Under the pieces are notes generated by a model. That model ran no database searches. It had not been told where the DNA came from and worked only from the letters and a program-made list of their open reading frames with translations. Positions 20,503 to 31,747 of a DNA stretch of 64,000 nt are shown one piece after another. How positions within the stretch are numbered: position 1 is the first letter of the stretch; each line of letters opens with the position of its first letter. Made by a program: the position numbers and the translations under genes. Location of the stretch: NCBI GenBank assembly GCA_973895155.1, contig OZ316895.1, positions 19,592,001 to 19,656,000 of the forward strand, in the 5' to 3' direction. This stretch comes from Marsupella aquatica (Eukaryota; Marchantiophyta).

Positions 20503-23294
20503 TTACACAAGTTGCTGCGTGACTCGGATGGCAAGCGCAGGACCGTCTAAACTAGTCCGCAGAACGTAGAACCGTACCTGCAAACCTGAATGAAACAGGT
20601 CCGAAACGCGATTTAACGAACGTTTATGGCCCCGAACGCGAATTAGCTACAGTTCCCTGGTTTCTTTGAAGTACTTCCATGTTGATTCGGGTGACTTAAA
20701 TCGTCCATGCAACTTTTCCGCGGACTGAATGATCGAACTTTGTAAACATATGCCGCAAAAGTTAATTTCGCATTGTTTCAAAACCCAAATATAAACTGGA
20801 GCATTAAGTAAACATAGTCGCACTAGATCTCGCAACACATTTTGCATTTAAACCGCCCCCGTAAAGCCCCGTCCGCCCCCCCCCTCACCCCACCCCTCCT
20901 TGCCTACCATCGTTTTGCTGCAACCGAGTGCTCGATGCTGCTGCATGCTTTGAAGTTTTTCCCCTCGGCTGCCAATCTCCAGGAACAGAAATCCAGGAAT
21001 TGAGGAGATCTATCACACAGATCCTCAACGATCGCGTGTTAGATACAGCCTTCCATATACTAAACATTCCTGTTGATCAGAGCTGCCACCGTTTAATTTC
21101 CGCAGAGGTGGCATCTTCTGTCTTTAAAGATTTAAGCATGCAGACAGTAATAGACGAAGTCGATCTGGGGAACGAGATGTACTCTAGTCTACACGAAAGT
21201 TACTGTTTCCAACGAACGCTCGATCCCGCGCTCGATCACCATTTGCAATCGATGACGGCAGACAATGCGTAATTCATTAAGGCGATGTGAATGTATATTT
21301 ATGGCCGGGGCACCTCACCTAATGTTTCTCTGGACACGAAGCCTTTTTTATCGAATATGCCGGCTGCTGCCGTCGGAGTGTGAGAAGGGATAGTGTATGC
21401 TGCTACTTCGTCAAATTCGCAATCCTTTGCCGTGTAGTTCTCGTGAAGAAACAACTCCCAGTGTCGAGCCTCCAATGTTTGCATGGTACCTTCACAACAT
21501 GTGCCTTTGAGTTATCAAAGACTGAACAAATTACAGATGAGAGCAAAAAAGCTCACCTTTTATCGGTCATTTGACTCTTCGGGTTAGTACCGTAAGAGTT
21601 TTCAGAATACACGACAGTATGCACTACGACGAACTGGTGCGTCAATATTCAAAGCCCCGTACCTTGACAAAACTGATCATTGCATACCGAACAACGCAGG
21701 AGATGGAGATCTGGGGGAAAGTTATTTAATTGAAGGTTAGTTTCTAATGTAAATTAAGGCAGAGAAAGTCGAAGATACAAAAGATCAAGAAGGATCATCA
21801 AAATTTCGCGTCATCCTTAATCAACTCGAGTTCTTGAATCATACATTAAAGCGTCTGGTACCTGCAATCCAGGGACCATTCTTAACGTTCGAGATAGCGA
21901 AAAGTGGCGTCGGTCCTTTTGTCTGATCACCATCGTGGGCCCGATCGTGGGCTGTATCCTTCAAATTGCATAACCTATCACTGGCCAAAACTTCGCCAGA
22001 CTCAATACTAAAGACTCCAATTCTCATCCAATCTGCTACACGATTTTCAAATAGTTAGTTATTTTCAAGACTAATTATAAACTTCTCTAACAAGTATCTT
22101 TCAAATTGCATAAACTATCGCTAGGAAATTTTGTTTCTAGATCGACTCAATACCTAGACGTCAATTCTCATCTAGTCTGCATGCATGACGATTATGAAAG
22201 TAAGTTATTTTCAATTCTCAATCTTCTCTTATCCTCAAAATTCACGAACAAGCTAGACTAAGTTTGTGCGGTGTATATATATGCTCCTGACGGTTTTTCT
22301 TCTCGATTTAAGTAGAATCCATGTCCGGCTCGCATTTGAACAACATCTGCATCATTTTTACGTGCCAGTAATCCAGGAATCCCCGGAACACATAGTTGTT
22401 CATGAGATTTTATGCAAGATTTCATGAGCGACCGTACTATCGGCGAACTGCTACAAGCGATGTAGAAGTGCTCCGAAGAATGAGTGCAGTACAAGCACGG
22501 AGGCGACCTATTCTAGTCCCGTGTCTACCTCAGTTTGTCTTTTGATTGTACGAACCATAGCTCAAATTGCTGGTGGCCTGGAATGATCGTCAGCGCGAAC
22601 CTTGGCAAGCACTTTGAGCAGTGGAACACGTACAGAACAGATGCACACTGTTCTTCAGACTGACGATAAGGCGATGATATTCCGAGCTGACACAGAAGTG
22701 ATGGATTTTTTCATTGACCAACTTTCGGCTCTTTGCTAAGTACCGTCCAGTGATCTGACGGTTTTGTATCTTTCAGTTCCAGTTCACGTCACTGCTGTCA
22801 TGTGCCCCGGGATTTACAATATCCTCGATAATCAGTGAAACTTACCGATATGTGCCTCACAATCGCGAAGGTTGTATGAATGGCTTCCATCTGGATGATG
22901 ACGAAGATCCAATAAGTATTACGTACTGGCTTCAGATACTAAACTGTGCCATCTATAAATTGCAACAATCCTTGGAAATAAAATAATATGCCTTCATGAA
23001 CCGAGAAACTAAAGTACTCCTGAAAGCACAAAGTAACGTGAACTGGCCTAGATGTAAGGCATTACATGCTCTTCGTTGTAATACTCGCTCCTACCTACAG
23101 CTGCCGCATAAAGGCTTCTCCAGCTGAAAAGCGGTTGAACATTATCGGGAATGCCAAGCTCCTTGAGACACCGAGTTTTCCAGACACTCTCATCCATTGC
23201 CATTTCATAACAACGTTGATTTGTCAAAGCGAGTCGTAGAACAGACTTTGAATCCAAGAAGTTAATTATAGCACTCCATAGGTCTTGATTGTGC
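20503..23294 (-). CDS. F-box protein of the plant RMF/At3g61730-like family, 5' end unresolved
   Basis: Likely substrate-receptor subunit of an SCF ubiquitin ligase. Seven exons in consistent phase: 23095-23294, 22846-22890, 21862-22035, 21663-21710, 21319-21489, 20908-21009, 20503-20585 (TAA at 20505-20503). The first has the F-box (DLWSAIINFLDSKSVLRLAL, then DESVWKTRC and FSWRSLYAAAV). Later exons match this family's conserved order: DGSHSYNLR, DWMRIGVFSIESG, a cysteine pair in LLRCSVCNDQFC, GTMQTLEARHWELFLHENY, SWISVPGDWQP, STRLQQNDG, and a C-terminus ending AIRVTQQLV. The exons seen code about 274 codons. At least one 5' exon ending in phase 2 must lie upstream of 23294 and was not found with confidence. 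The intron after exon 6 starts with a G-rich run on the coding strand (20872-20900). Family placement rests on remembered motif order. Confidence 0.88.
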
Positions 23295-23299
23295 CTGTA

Positions 23300-24430
23300 T
23301 ACAATGCGGTACCCGTTGATGATTATCACAATTACCTTTGATCGAAGTTCAGAATAGTTTCATGAAGCGATTCACGGAAGCCTCCTTAGACTAGACGGCA
23401 ATATTTTCCACGGCAGCAATCGTGGCAGAATACAGTAGGTTATAATCGGAGTAAACAGTTCATGATAATAATTCAAGCGAGAAAACCAATCTACGTTTGC
23501 TTCTTAGAGTTCCATAGGACAAAATGAGCTCCGCTTGTCAATCTACTCTCTTCACATATCACATCACAGCCTGGCATTTACTGTTATTCCGGCAGCTGAT
23601 TCCAGACGCCCTTTCGAGACGTTCTGTGACAGGAAGAAAGGCGTGATGAGCACGTACTAACTACCAGAATTATGATCAGATTAAAAATAAGTTCTCGGCC
23701 CCGTTGGCAATTGGCTACTGATCAGTCAGGCTGACCAAGCCATCGCCTCTAGTCTCTTTCACAAACACAATCAATTCTATGATAACAAATACAGACAGTA
23801 CTCACCATCTCGACACATGAATGTCGATCAATTGTATGATCGGACGCCCTCAGCTAGCAATACAAAAAATTGAGTGCGACTGATTTCCAATAAACTTTGA
23901 AGTAGAATTACTATGGAGATGAGTTAAATTTCACCAGATATGCGACATCCTCTGTGAGCAACGAGAAGCGCAGTTTGTATGGATAAACGGAAGCGGATCA
24001 AGAAACGGGGTCTTGTCTGTCGACTTCATGACCGGTTGCTTTGCAGGAATGATCGTCGCCGCTGATCTCGATCTACAGTACGTATAAGGCGCTCGACCTT
24101 TACCGGTGGCTGATTGCCGAGCTCATTGCTCCATCGTCGCTCTCGCTCTAAGCTCCTCTTCACGAGCTCACGATTGTGCAATACTCCGCGACTCCAGGTC
24201 CAGGGCGAAGGATTGTGTAGGATAGATAAAATGTACAGTCGCTCTTCACCATGCGTGGCTCAATGCTCCATCGTCTCTCTCGATCTGCTGGAGATTCTCG
24301 TTTACTCTTGACTGGGGCAAATATGTAGTCGGACGTCCTCCATGGAAGAATGTGACAAGCACTGCTTGGTGCTGCGAAAGAACTTCGACCAGAGTGGCTC
24401 CAAGGGACCTGAATGTACTGTGCTGCAAGC
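23300..24430 (-). other. Upstream region of the F-box gene, may hold its 5' exons
   Basis: Short minus-strand open stretches bounded by possible splice sites occur (for example near 23810-23860 and 23585-23630), but none joins the F-box exon in the right phase, so I do not call them. A duplicated phrase close to GCTCCATCGTCGCTCTCG occurs near 24127 and 24267. Confidence 0.3.
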
Positions 24431-24790
24431 AAGGTTGGTAACTTACTGGGTAGAGTGCATAATTAGGTTAGAGTGCAAGAATTAGGTTAGTACAAAATTA
24501 ATGTTAATGTGGGTAAAAGAGATTTTGAGTCCGAGTAACACTCATTTTTGTATGTTTTTCAGAATAGTTTATTTTTCACTTTTGTTTAATTGCAGGTAAA
24601 AAATGGATGATATTGAGTCCAAAGTAAGGTGATTCTTGTGCATTTTTCAAAATACTTTTTTTCCCATATAATTTTTCACTCTTGAGACCATAGTAACACT
24701 AATATGTGTGTGGAAATAATGTTAGTACAAAATTAATGTGACTAACACTAATGTGCAAGCACACCTTGAATTTGGTGCTACAAAATTAGT

Positions 24791-24984
24791 GTTGCTCTCA
24801 AATTAGAGTTAGTCACAGTGATTATGGTGAAGAGTGTAAAGATCCAAATTCAAAATTACCCAGCTGAGGACCAGAAAAAATCTTAATGTTGCTCTCAAAT
24901 TAGTGTTAGTAACAGTGATTATAATATGGTGAACAGTGTAACTATCCTAATTACCCAGCCAAGCACCAGACAAATTCTTTAAAA
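24791..24984. repeat. 97-bp tandem duplication
   Basis: A unit starting GTTGCTCTCAAATTAG begins at 24791 and 24888. Both copies contain GTTAGT(C/A)ACAGTGATTA, GGTGAA(G/C)AGTGTAA and AATTACCCAGC. AT-rich and non-coding. Confidence 0.8.
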
Positions 24985-25753
24985 AAATAAAACCTATGCT
25001 ATTCTTGTTCATAATTATGCCTGATCCCTCTCTCTTTACACCCTCACTCTTAGATTTGTGTACTTGTGTTTATTTAGAGTCAATATCAGTTTAGTTCTTA
25101 TTTAGAATACATGTTAGTTTGGTTCATCTTTGACTCATCCTTGTTTTTGTCCACCCTCACTTTCAGTTTTGTCCTTATGTAGAGTCACATTGTTTACCCT
25201 CTTAAGGTTCCACCCTTGGACGTAGCTTTACATCACACTTTATTAATAAGACAGATAAGGTGGCTTCGTAATCCCCTGGTTACAGTCCATAATCTAAGTA
25301 ATAAAGTGCAATCAAATGCTACTTCATGTGCCTACTGTCTAGGGTGAAACCTTGAGACCGTAATTGTAAGTAAGGGCATAACTTCCCTATAGGCCGTGAC
25401 TCTAAATGAGGGCATAATTGAAAAAAAGTGAGGGTGCAGACAAGAATGGGGGGCAAAGATAAACAGGAAATAACAGGAATCTTTTTTTCTGCAAGACTTT
25501 GCTGTCTCTTCTTCTCATATCTATTTGTGTTCAAGGAACAGGTAATCAAGCTAGTATATATAACTAATCTCAATAAGAAACTAGAGTTGAGATCTAGGCT
25601 TTTCAAGTGAAGCCTCTAGATGGTGACTCTAGGGGCCCATCAAAATTTATGTGGATGAAACAAGGATGAATTTCCAAGGATGAAACATTAATATTTCAAA
25701 TCCTTTCATCCACATCATTATTGTCATCATTTCTATCAATATTCAAAGAATGC

Positions 25754-26423
25754 GAAATTAGGCCAGGAGCTAGCAAATTTAAATAAGCAGCCTACCATCT
25801 TTCTGAAACTAAACTTCACTAAAGCGCACGATCGTGTGGAACACTCTTTTCTGTGGTCGATTCTGTCTGCGATGAATTTCGATGGAAAGGTGATCTCTCT
25901 CATAAAGGGGCTGGTGGAAGGAGCGAAGTCCAAGGTGCATATAAACGGAAGGTTTACTGAGCCCATTTCTCTTGGCAGGGAAGTCAAACAAGGGTGTCCG
26001 CTGTCATCTCTGCTATTCACACTCACAACGCAGCCACTGATGGCTTTGATCAATGAAAAGATCAAAGATGGCCAGCTGCAGGGGTTGAACCTACATGACA
26101 ATGGACAGTTGTGTCACCAGCTGTTCGCAGACCACACTGGAATGTTCCTTACTGCAAATGAAGATAATTTCAAGCAGGTGCGTGACACAATCAAAATGTA
26201 TGAAGACATCTCGGGAGCCTTGTTGCATGTCCAAAAGTCGAAGATCATTCCACTCTTCCTATCTAATGGAATCTACCCGAGCTGGATACACAACACTGGC
26301 TGCAGCATAGCCAGGAGAGGAGAGCTGGTCGAATATCTGGGGTGCCCGATTGGGTACAAGAGTCGGCCATCGCAGGAAGCAGACTTCATGCTGGAAAAGC
26401 TAAGAAAGAGATTATGCCACTAG
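25754..26423 (+). pseudogene. LINE reverse transcriptase domain, inactivated
   Basis: Recognisable RT blocks: FLKLNFTKAHDRVEHSFLWS (motif A region), then GLVEGAKSKVHINGRFTEPI, EVKQGCPLSSLLFTLTTQPL (motif B) and QLFADHTGMFLT (motif C). The motif A catalytic Asp is Asn here (codon 25812-25814), and the second Asp of the motif C pair is His (codon 26133-26135). The frame stops at 26423 but similarity continues beyond it (SLTLAGRAILSKHVLRAIP, then MEKLYRRFLWGSF) across several stops. Confidence 0.9.
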
Positions 26424-27329
26424 TCGAATAGAAGCCTTACACTTGCCGGCAGGGCAATTCTATCGAAACATGTGCTTAGGGCAATTCCAACGTACCACCT
26501 AATGTCTTTGGAGCTGTACAAAGGTGGTTACTAGGAAATGGAAAAGCTTTACCGTAGATTCTTGTGGGGTTCCTTTGCCAACAACGGGTTCAAAAAAGCG
26601 CTAATTGCATGGGAGGACATCACCAGGCCTAGAACTGAGTGGGGGCTGGGGATTTTGCCATTCAAAGCGTAGGCACAGAAACTGAAAATGCGACATGTTA
26701 GCAAGATTATCAATGGAACCAATATTGAGTGGGTGAAGATGGCGGAGGAAATCATTAAGAAAGGGTTGCGGACAGGAAATGGGAAGAAAGAGAGGAAACA
26801 TTAGTCAATTACGGAGGCGCTGCTACTCATTGGAGGTCCTATCATCAAAAGGTCACACAATTTGAAAGGGCTCCTCAACGATTGGAACGAGAAAAGTAGA
26901 CACCTCAAATTCAACTTCGATTCTGGTAAATTCCCAGCCAACTTGTCCATGGAGCAAATTGTACGAGCGAAACAACGAGGTTAGCACCCAGGAAGGAATT
27001 GATCTAAGGAGATTCCTATCTAACCGGGGAATCACCAAAATCATGGACCTTTGGTCCCCTGTGAACGGATGGCCTGATATATAATCTGTGTAACAGGGCC
27101 CAAACCAATAGGAACTGTGGGATTGAAGTCTTTGATAATTTCTACGCCATGATGAAGGGAGATATAACGGATGTTACGATGGTGGGATTCAGGACTGTGA
27201 GTCTTGGCAATGGAATTGGAAAGGGAAGAACCCAGGATGGAGATTTCCGAATCAGGTGTGGGCAAAGTGTGCTACAATAGCTAAGACTGACGTGACCAAG
27301 CTCAATAGAAGGTGGGGGCAGATGCAGGT

Positions 27330-27881
27330 AGACAAACAATGGCACAAACTGTGGAAGAACCTATGGGGAGGATGGACCTTTCCAAAGTGAGGTTTTTGAT
27401 GTGGAGGCTACTCAATCACGGCTACTTCACCAACAGCAGGGGAAGTCAATGGAAGGTTAGCGGTGGCATTTGTGCTCGCTGCAAAACCTGTCTAGAGCAC
27501 ACTGAGCACTTGTTCTACAACCGTAATACGGTGAAGGATAGATGGAGAGAAGTGAACAATGCACTGCAAGATGCGACCGCTCTGAAGTTTCCCAACCAGA
27601 GCCTGTTCACTACACTGTCATATGTGATTAAGACACACAAATGAAAACCAGGTCCACTGATCATTCTGATGGAAATGTGTCATAGTGTATGGAAAGAACG
27701 AAACGCGGCTACTTGTTCCCAATTCCTAGGAAGATTCCCTTGTTGGGTGGTCCTCAGACAAGCCGCTGCTCATCTCAGCACGCTCTATGAGGGGTGCACC
27801 ACACCTAGGAAAAGCAAGCAAAGTAGGAAAGCCCTAGACCAACTTACTGCAGACCGTGCTGAAACCTTGGGAGCAGACTGA
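27330..27881 (+). pseudogene. LINE zf-RVT C-terminal domain
   Basis: Encodes KLWKNLWGGWTFPKVRFLMW followed by ICARCKTCLEHTEHLFY, the Cys/His zinc-binding pattern of the RT-associated zinc-binding domain in plant LINEs. It continues past a stop at 27642 into MEMCHSVWKERNAATCSQFL. It requires a change of frame relative to the RT core, so no intact polyprotein exists. Confidence 0.82.
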
Positions 27882-28250
27882 GAAGCCGATCGCCTTGAAT
27901 CTCTCTCTTGATGACAGCGGACGATGAGATGAAGACCTGGAGTGACGGGCGGGAATGGTTGGATGAACAGAGCAGATGGAGTACAGATAGGTCTCATAGG
28001 GCTAGATGTCGGCAGCACTCGGGCAACATGTGTCCTAACTGCATTCAACAGGACTCTCCTGTTGGTAACAAACTTTGTCATAATAGAGGAAGACTCATGG
28101 TGAGCGGAGTTCGGGGATTGCCTGGTGGCTGCATCAGATTTATTGGATTGATTAGGTGTTGTGGGTCTTTCTTGCCTGGGGTGATTTTTGCCCCCCTGGC
28201 TGCTGTGCAGGTTCCGGCCCTTTCCCGGTTTCTTTGAAAATATTTGATTA

Positions 28251-28800
28251 TATATATTCAAACAATGGGCATTCATGCTTGTATCCACTCAAATAGGCTA
28301 TAGTTTAAAGATACTTAATGTCTTTTGCTATTTTTCTTTTTGTTATTTTCAGGGCATTCATGGAGAAAAACACAGAGTCAAGACTTTTGTGTGGATTGAG
28401 AGAACATTTTGAATACCTTAGTTTCTCAATGAGAGCATATATACATAATTATATTAAGGTGGCGCAAAGGGTAGTGGTGGTTTACCTAATGGCAGAGGTG
28501 CAAAACCAACCCTCTGAATGCAGAGTCACCATTTTGTTCAGCTCTTTACTAAATTCTTTGCTATGTTCATTTACTAAAATTTGTAAAAATGGAAATCTCT
28601 TAGACTTCAAGGTCCTGTTATCAGAGCATTATATGTAGTAATAGCCTCTCAAAGCTCAAGCTGAGCTCTCAGGTTTGGGGGCACTACATGGCACACTATA
28701 CAGTGTAAATAGGCTTGTACACAAGACTTTACTAAATCCACAATTCCTTTGACTGACCATAATGTATACAACTTGAGTGTCTAAGTATAGGGTAATGACG
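28251..28800. other. Spacer with one unrecognised open frame
   Basis: AT-rich spacer between the LINE and repeat A. A 106-codon plus-strand frame (28318-28638) starts without any recognisable domain. I see nothing that supports a gene. Confidence 0.3.
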
Positions 28801-29058
28801 GCTTTCTCTGGGGTTACTGGTCTATAACCTTGTGACCAGAAAGTGAGGAAATGTTGACCGGCAACAGCCAGGAATTTTTTCTGAGCTTTGTGGGGACAGG
28901 TTTCAGACAGTCACCCCAACCCAAACAGTCATTATCATATGTAATACTTGTCCGGAAAAAGATTACCGGGCAAGACTTTCTGGGCACAGGGTTATGTAAA
29001 TGGTGGCACCTAGTAGAAAAGGTTACACACCGGTAACCTTCCTTCTTGACAAGAATTA
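28800..29058. mobile_element. Uninterrupted copy of dispersed repeat family A
   Basis: Collinear with 14780-14985 and 15605-15690: GGGGTTACTGGTCT, AAAGTGAGGAAATGTT, TTTTTTCTGAGCTTTGTGGG, CAAACAGTCATTATCATA, AATACTTGTCCG, GGTGGCACCTAGTAGAAAAG. It holds two hairpins, an imperfect one at 28812-28829 and a perfect 6-bp stem GGTTAC/GTAACC at 29021-29038. No open frame, so it is a non-autonomous dispersed repeat. Confidence 0.7.
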
Positions 29059-29655
29059 TGTTTTGGAAATAAAAAGTAAAGTGTGTAAAGAAGCAAGAAG
29101 AAGTTCAAATGCCAAGATTTAAGACCACACAATTATTTGTTTGGCAAATATTGTGTATTCAATTGTGGTATTTTAATTATTTTTTTACACTAGAAAACTT
29201 TGAGTTCATATGCCTAGATTGATGGATCATTGCATAATGTGATGGCTTCCCAAAGCAAGGTATCTATTGTATGAAAATAAATGCTCTAAAATATAACAAA
29301 GCTCTATAACAAGAAAGATCCAGAGAGTTCACAGGGTGCTCTTACTCCTAGGAGAAAAACGAAGGGAGTGCATGGGAAGTTAGGTTTCCATACACCTTGG
29401 TTGCCACCCCTACCCCATTTGCCACAATGAAGGGTGCATAGAATGCAACTATAAGGGCTGGGTTTCATGGGCAGGCAGGGAACTCAGGTTCAAACAACCC
29501 CTGGGGCCCAAATATGCTGTATTCAAAGGCGTACACAATATCCAAAATACATTCTTTTTGGACCAGACACTTATTGACTTGGACTTGAGCGCTAATGAGA
29601 TTGCCTTAAACTGCTTCTATATATTAAAGGGCAGGGGATACCCTAGGAATTTAAA

Positions 29656-30250
29656 GAAGGATGTGAGGGAAAATCATGCCCCGTACTAGAGTACTTGTAG
29701 TCCCTCAGTCTCTTTGGATTTAAAGATTGAAGGATGTGAGGGAAAATCATGCCCCCTACTTGAGTACTTGGAGTCCAACCTCTGTAAAAGCTGTCATCTT
29801 ATTAGGGCTTGTCAAAGTATTACCTAGGCAAAGACGTAAAGTCTTATTAGGGGTGTCAAAGTATTTACCTAGGCAAAGTATTAAAGTCTTAGGGCTGTGG
29901 ATGATAGGCCATATTAAATTTTTCCTGACTGGAAAAGCACTATCTTATTGCGGAGTGTCAAAGTAATTTCCTAAGCAAAATTTTAAAGTCTGAGGGCTGT
30001 GGATTTTTTGGATGTATTTTAGTAGCCCATAGCAATTTTCCCTACTGATTTTTGGATGTGTTTTAGTAGACCATAGTAATTTTCCCTAGGCAGTCTTAAA
30101 AGTTCTAGGCCTGTGGATTGTGTATTTCAATTTTCCCTAGGCAGTCTTAAAAGTTCTAGGCCTGTGGATTGTGTATTTTTGGATGTATTTTTGGATGTAT
30201 TTTAGTAGCTCATAGCAATTTTCCCTAATCAAAGTTCTAAAGTTTTAGGG
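29656..30250. repeat. Compound array of short tandem and dispersed repeats
   Basis: A unit starting GAAGGATGTGAGGGAAAATC is present at 29656 and 29729 (period 73). A unit TGTCAAAGTATT(T)ACCTAGGCAAAG is repeated between 29810 and 29980. A 51-bp unit starting AATTTTCCCTAGGCAGTC occurs twice head to tail (30078 and 30129). A TTTTTGGATGTATTTTAGTAG-like block occurs near 30007, 30048 and 30190. Non-coding. Confidence 0.8.
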
Positions 30251-30259
30251 CTGTGTATT

Positions 30260-31690
30260 TTTGGACATATTGGGGTAACACATCGCAATTTTTTCCAGTA
30301 AAAGCACTTTAGGAAGTGGGCTGAAATTGAGTTATAGCCGTGCTTTTGGTTTTTCAGTTTAAATATCAGTTCCACAACTTCACTTCGAAGTGAATCGAAT
30401 TGAAGAAATTTAGTATACTAGGTGTTTACAGCAGGAGTCAATCATTTTTGGTGGTTACATTTGAAATTGATATAAGTTGACACGAAGCTGACGGACCAGT
30501 TACAGGACCCACCATTGTACACAGCAATATCATCAAACGGTGAACAATCCCATTACAGCCAAATTTGGAATGGGCAGATTTCTGCCAGAATTTGTCGGAT
30601 CAGTCACACCAACTCCAGCAGCAATCACTATACACAGCAATATCATCATACGATTATGGATCACCTCCGGCATTGATCAATATCATCACATCCTCACGGA
30701 CGAGCTACATCAGCTACACAATTCTTGTTACACGTGACATCAACAGATCTCATCTATTTTCTTCAATATAGAATTTTTGCAATCATGTTGAAGAACGATA
30801 ACGCGATACAGAAAGAATCATCAATAAAATTGTACACTTCACATAGAAAACTCATCAAATGCAATACTAATAGCTTCGCCTGAAGAGTTTTGTAGATATT
30901 CTAATGCCTAATGCAAGGAATTCCATGTGATGCGAATATATAATTGTACATTGTACATGGCAAAATCATCAAATCCAACATCGACAATTTTTCCTGAAGA
31001 AATTGAACCTTCGTATGTACTTCTAATACTAGGACAAGAATAAAGATTGCCTTAAAACGACATTGTATGCAAGATTGGCAATTTCGATTGCAGAAATCAA
31101 AACTTGCGAATTAATAGAATGCCTAATGATGGGACAAGAATGAAGATCTTGCCTGAAGAAAATCAAATTTAAATTCCTCTGCTACCCAGCGATGAGAACC
31201 GTTTTCCCTAGAAGATTGTACATGCACATCAACACGAACGAGATTTTGGAACAGCGCTTTGGCGAAGTTTCAGGTACAGATTTTGGAACACGAATTTTGC
31301 CAAACTTTCAAGTGCATGGGGCATAAATTTACTCATTGAGATACACAGGTTTCACGCAGGAACGACATAAATTTCAAAGCTAATATTTGTACGGTGTGAA
31401 CGAAGTCGACTGGGCTATAAACTTTTATAGCGAATGGACCGGGTCTATGCACATAGTCTGTCATCTGCTACATTTACATCCTTACGGCTAACAGTCACTT
31501 AAAAGCGGTTGGAGGAAGCGAACATTGACTCTGCTAATACACCCTTCGCCACCTAGAAGTAGAAGCTATTGACTTCCTTCTAATAACTACATTGAGTATT
31601 TATCAGAACAAAGTGATAGTAATAAAACTTTCTCCAAAACTTGGTATTGGCGTATTGTTGTATCCACCAGCCATTCAGCGTCAGTAATCT
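30260..31690. other. AT-rich spacer, no gene seen
   Basis: Contains a short repeated phrase CACAGCAATATCATCA (30520 and about 30635) and several loosely similar blocks ending in CCTGAAGAA-type sequence (30880-31160). No coding signature on either strand. Confidence 0.4.
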
Positions 31691-31747
31691 CTATGTTATT
31701 TGATATTTATCGCCATTTGATTTCTTTTGTGACGGAAACATCTGGTT

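Larger units (their letters stand above)
25754..28250 (+). mobile_element. Dead LINE (non-LTR) retrotransposon remnant
   Basis: Plus-strand remnant holding, in order, a reverse transcriptase core (25754-26423), more C-terminal RT sequence broken by stops (26430-27000), and a zf-RVT-type zinc-binding region (about 27330-27881). This order is typical of plant L1-like ORF2. The 5' half (ORF1 and endonuclease) is absent, as expected from 5' truncation. The 3' end is placed near 28250 by loss of the GC-richer composition; no clear poly(A) tail was recognised. Confidence 0.85.

Noticed and set aside
20928-21272. 114-codon plus-strand frame across the F-box exons
   Set aside because: Antisense to exons whose minus-strand translation matches a known family; it is a shadow frame.
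22258-22494. 78-codon minus-strand frame between F-box exons
   Set aside because: The exons on either side (22846-22890 and 21862-22035) already join in phase to give a conserved HI-A-DWMRIG sequence, so this frame is intronic.
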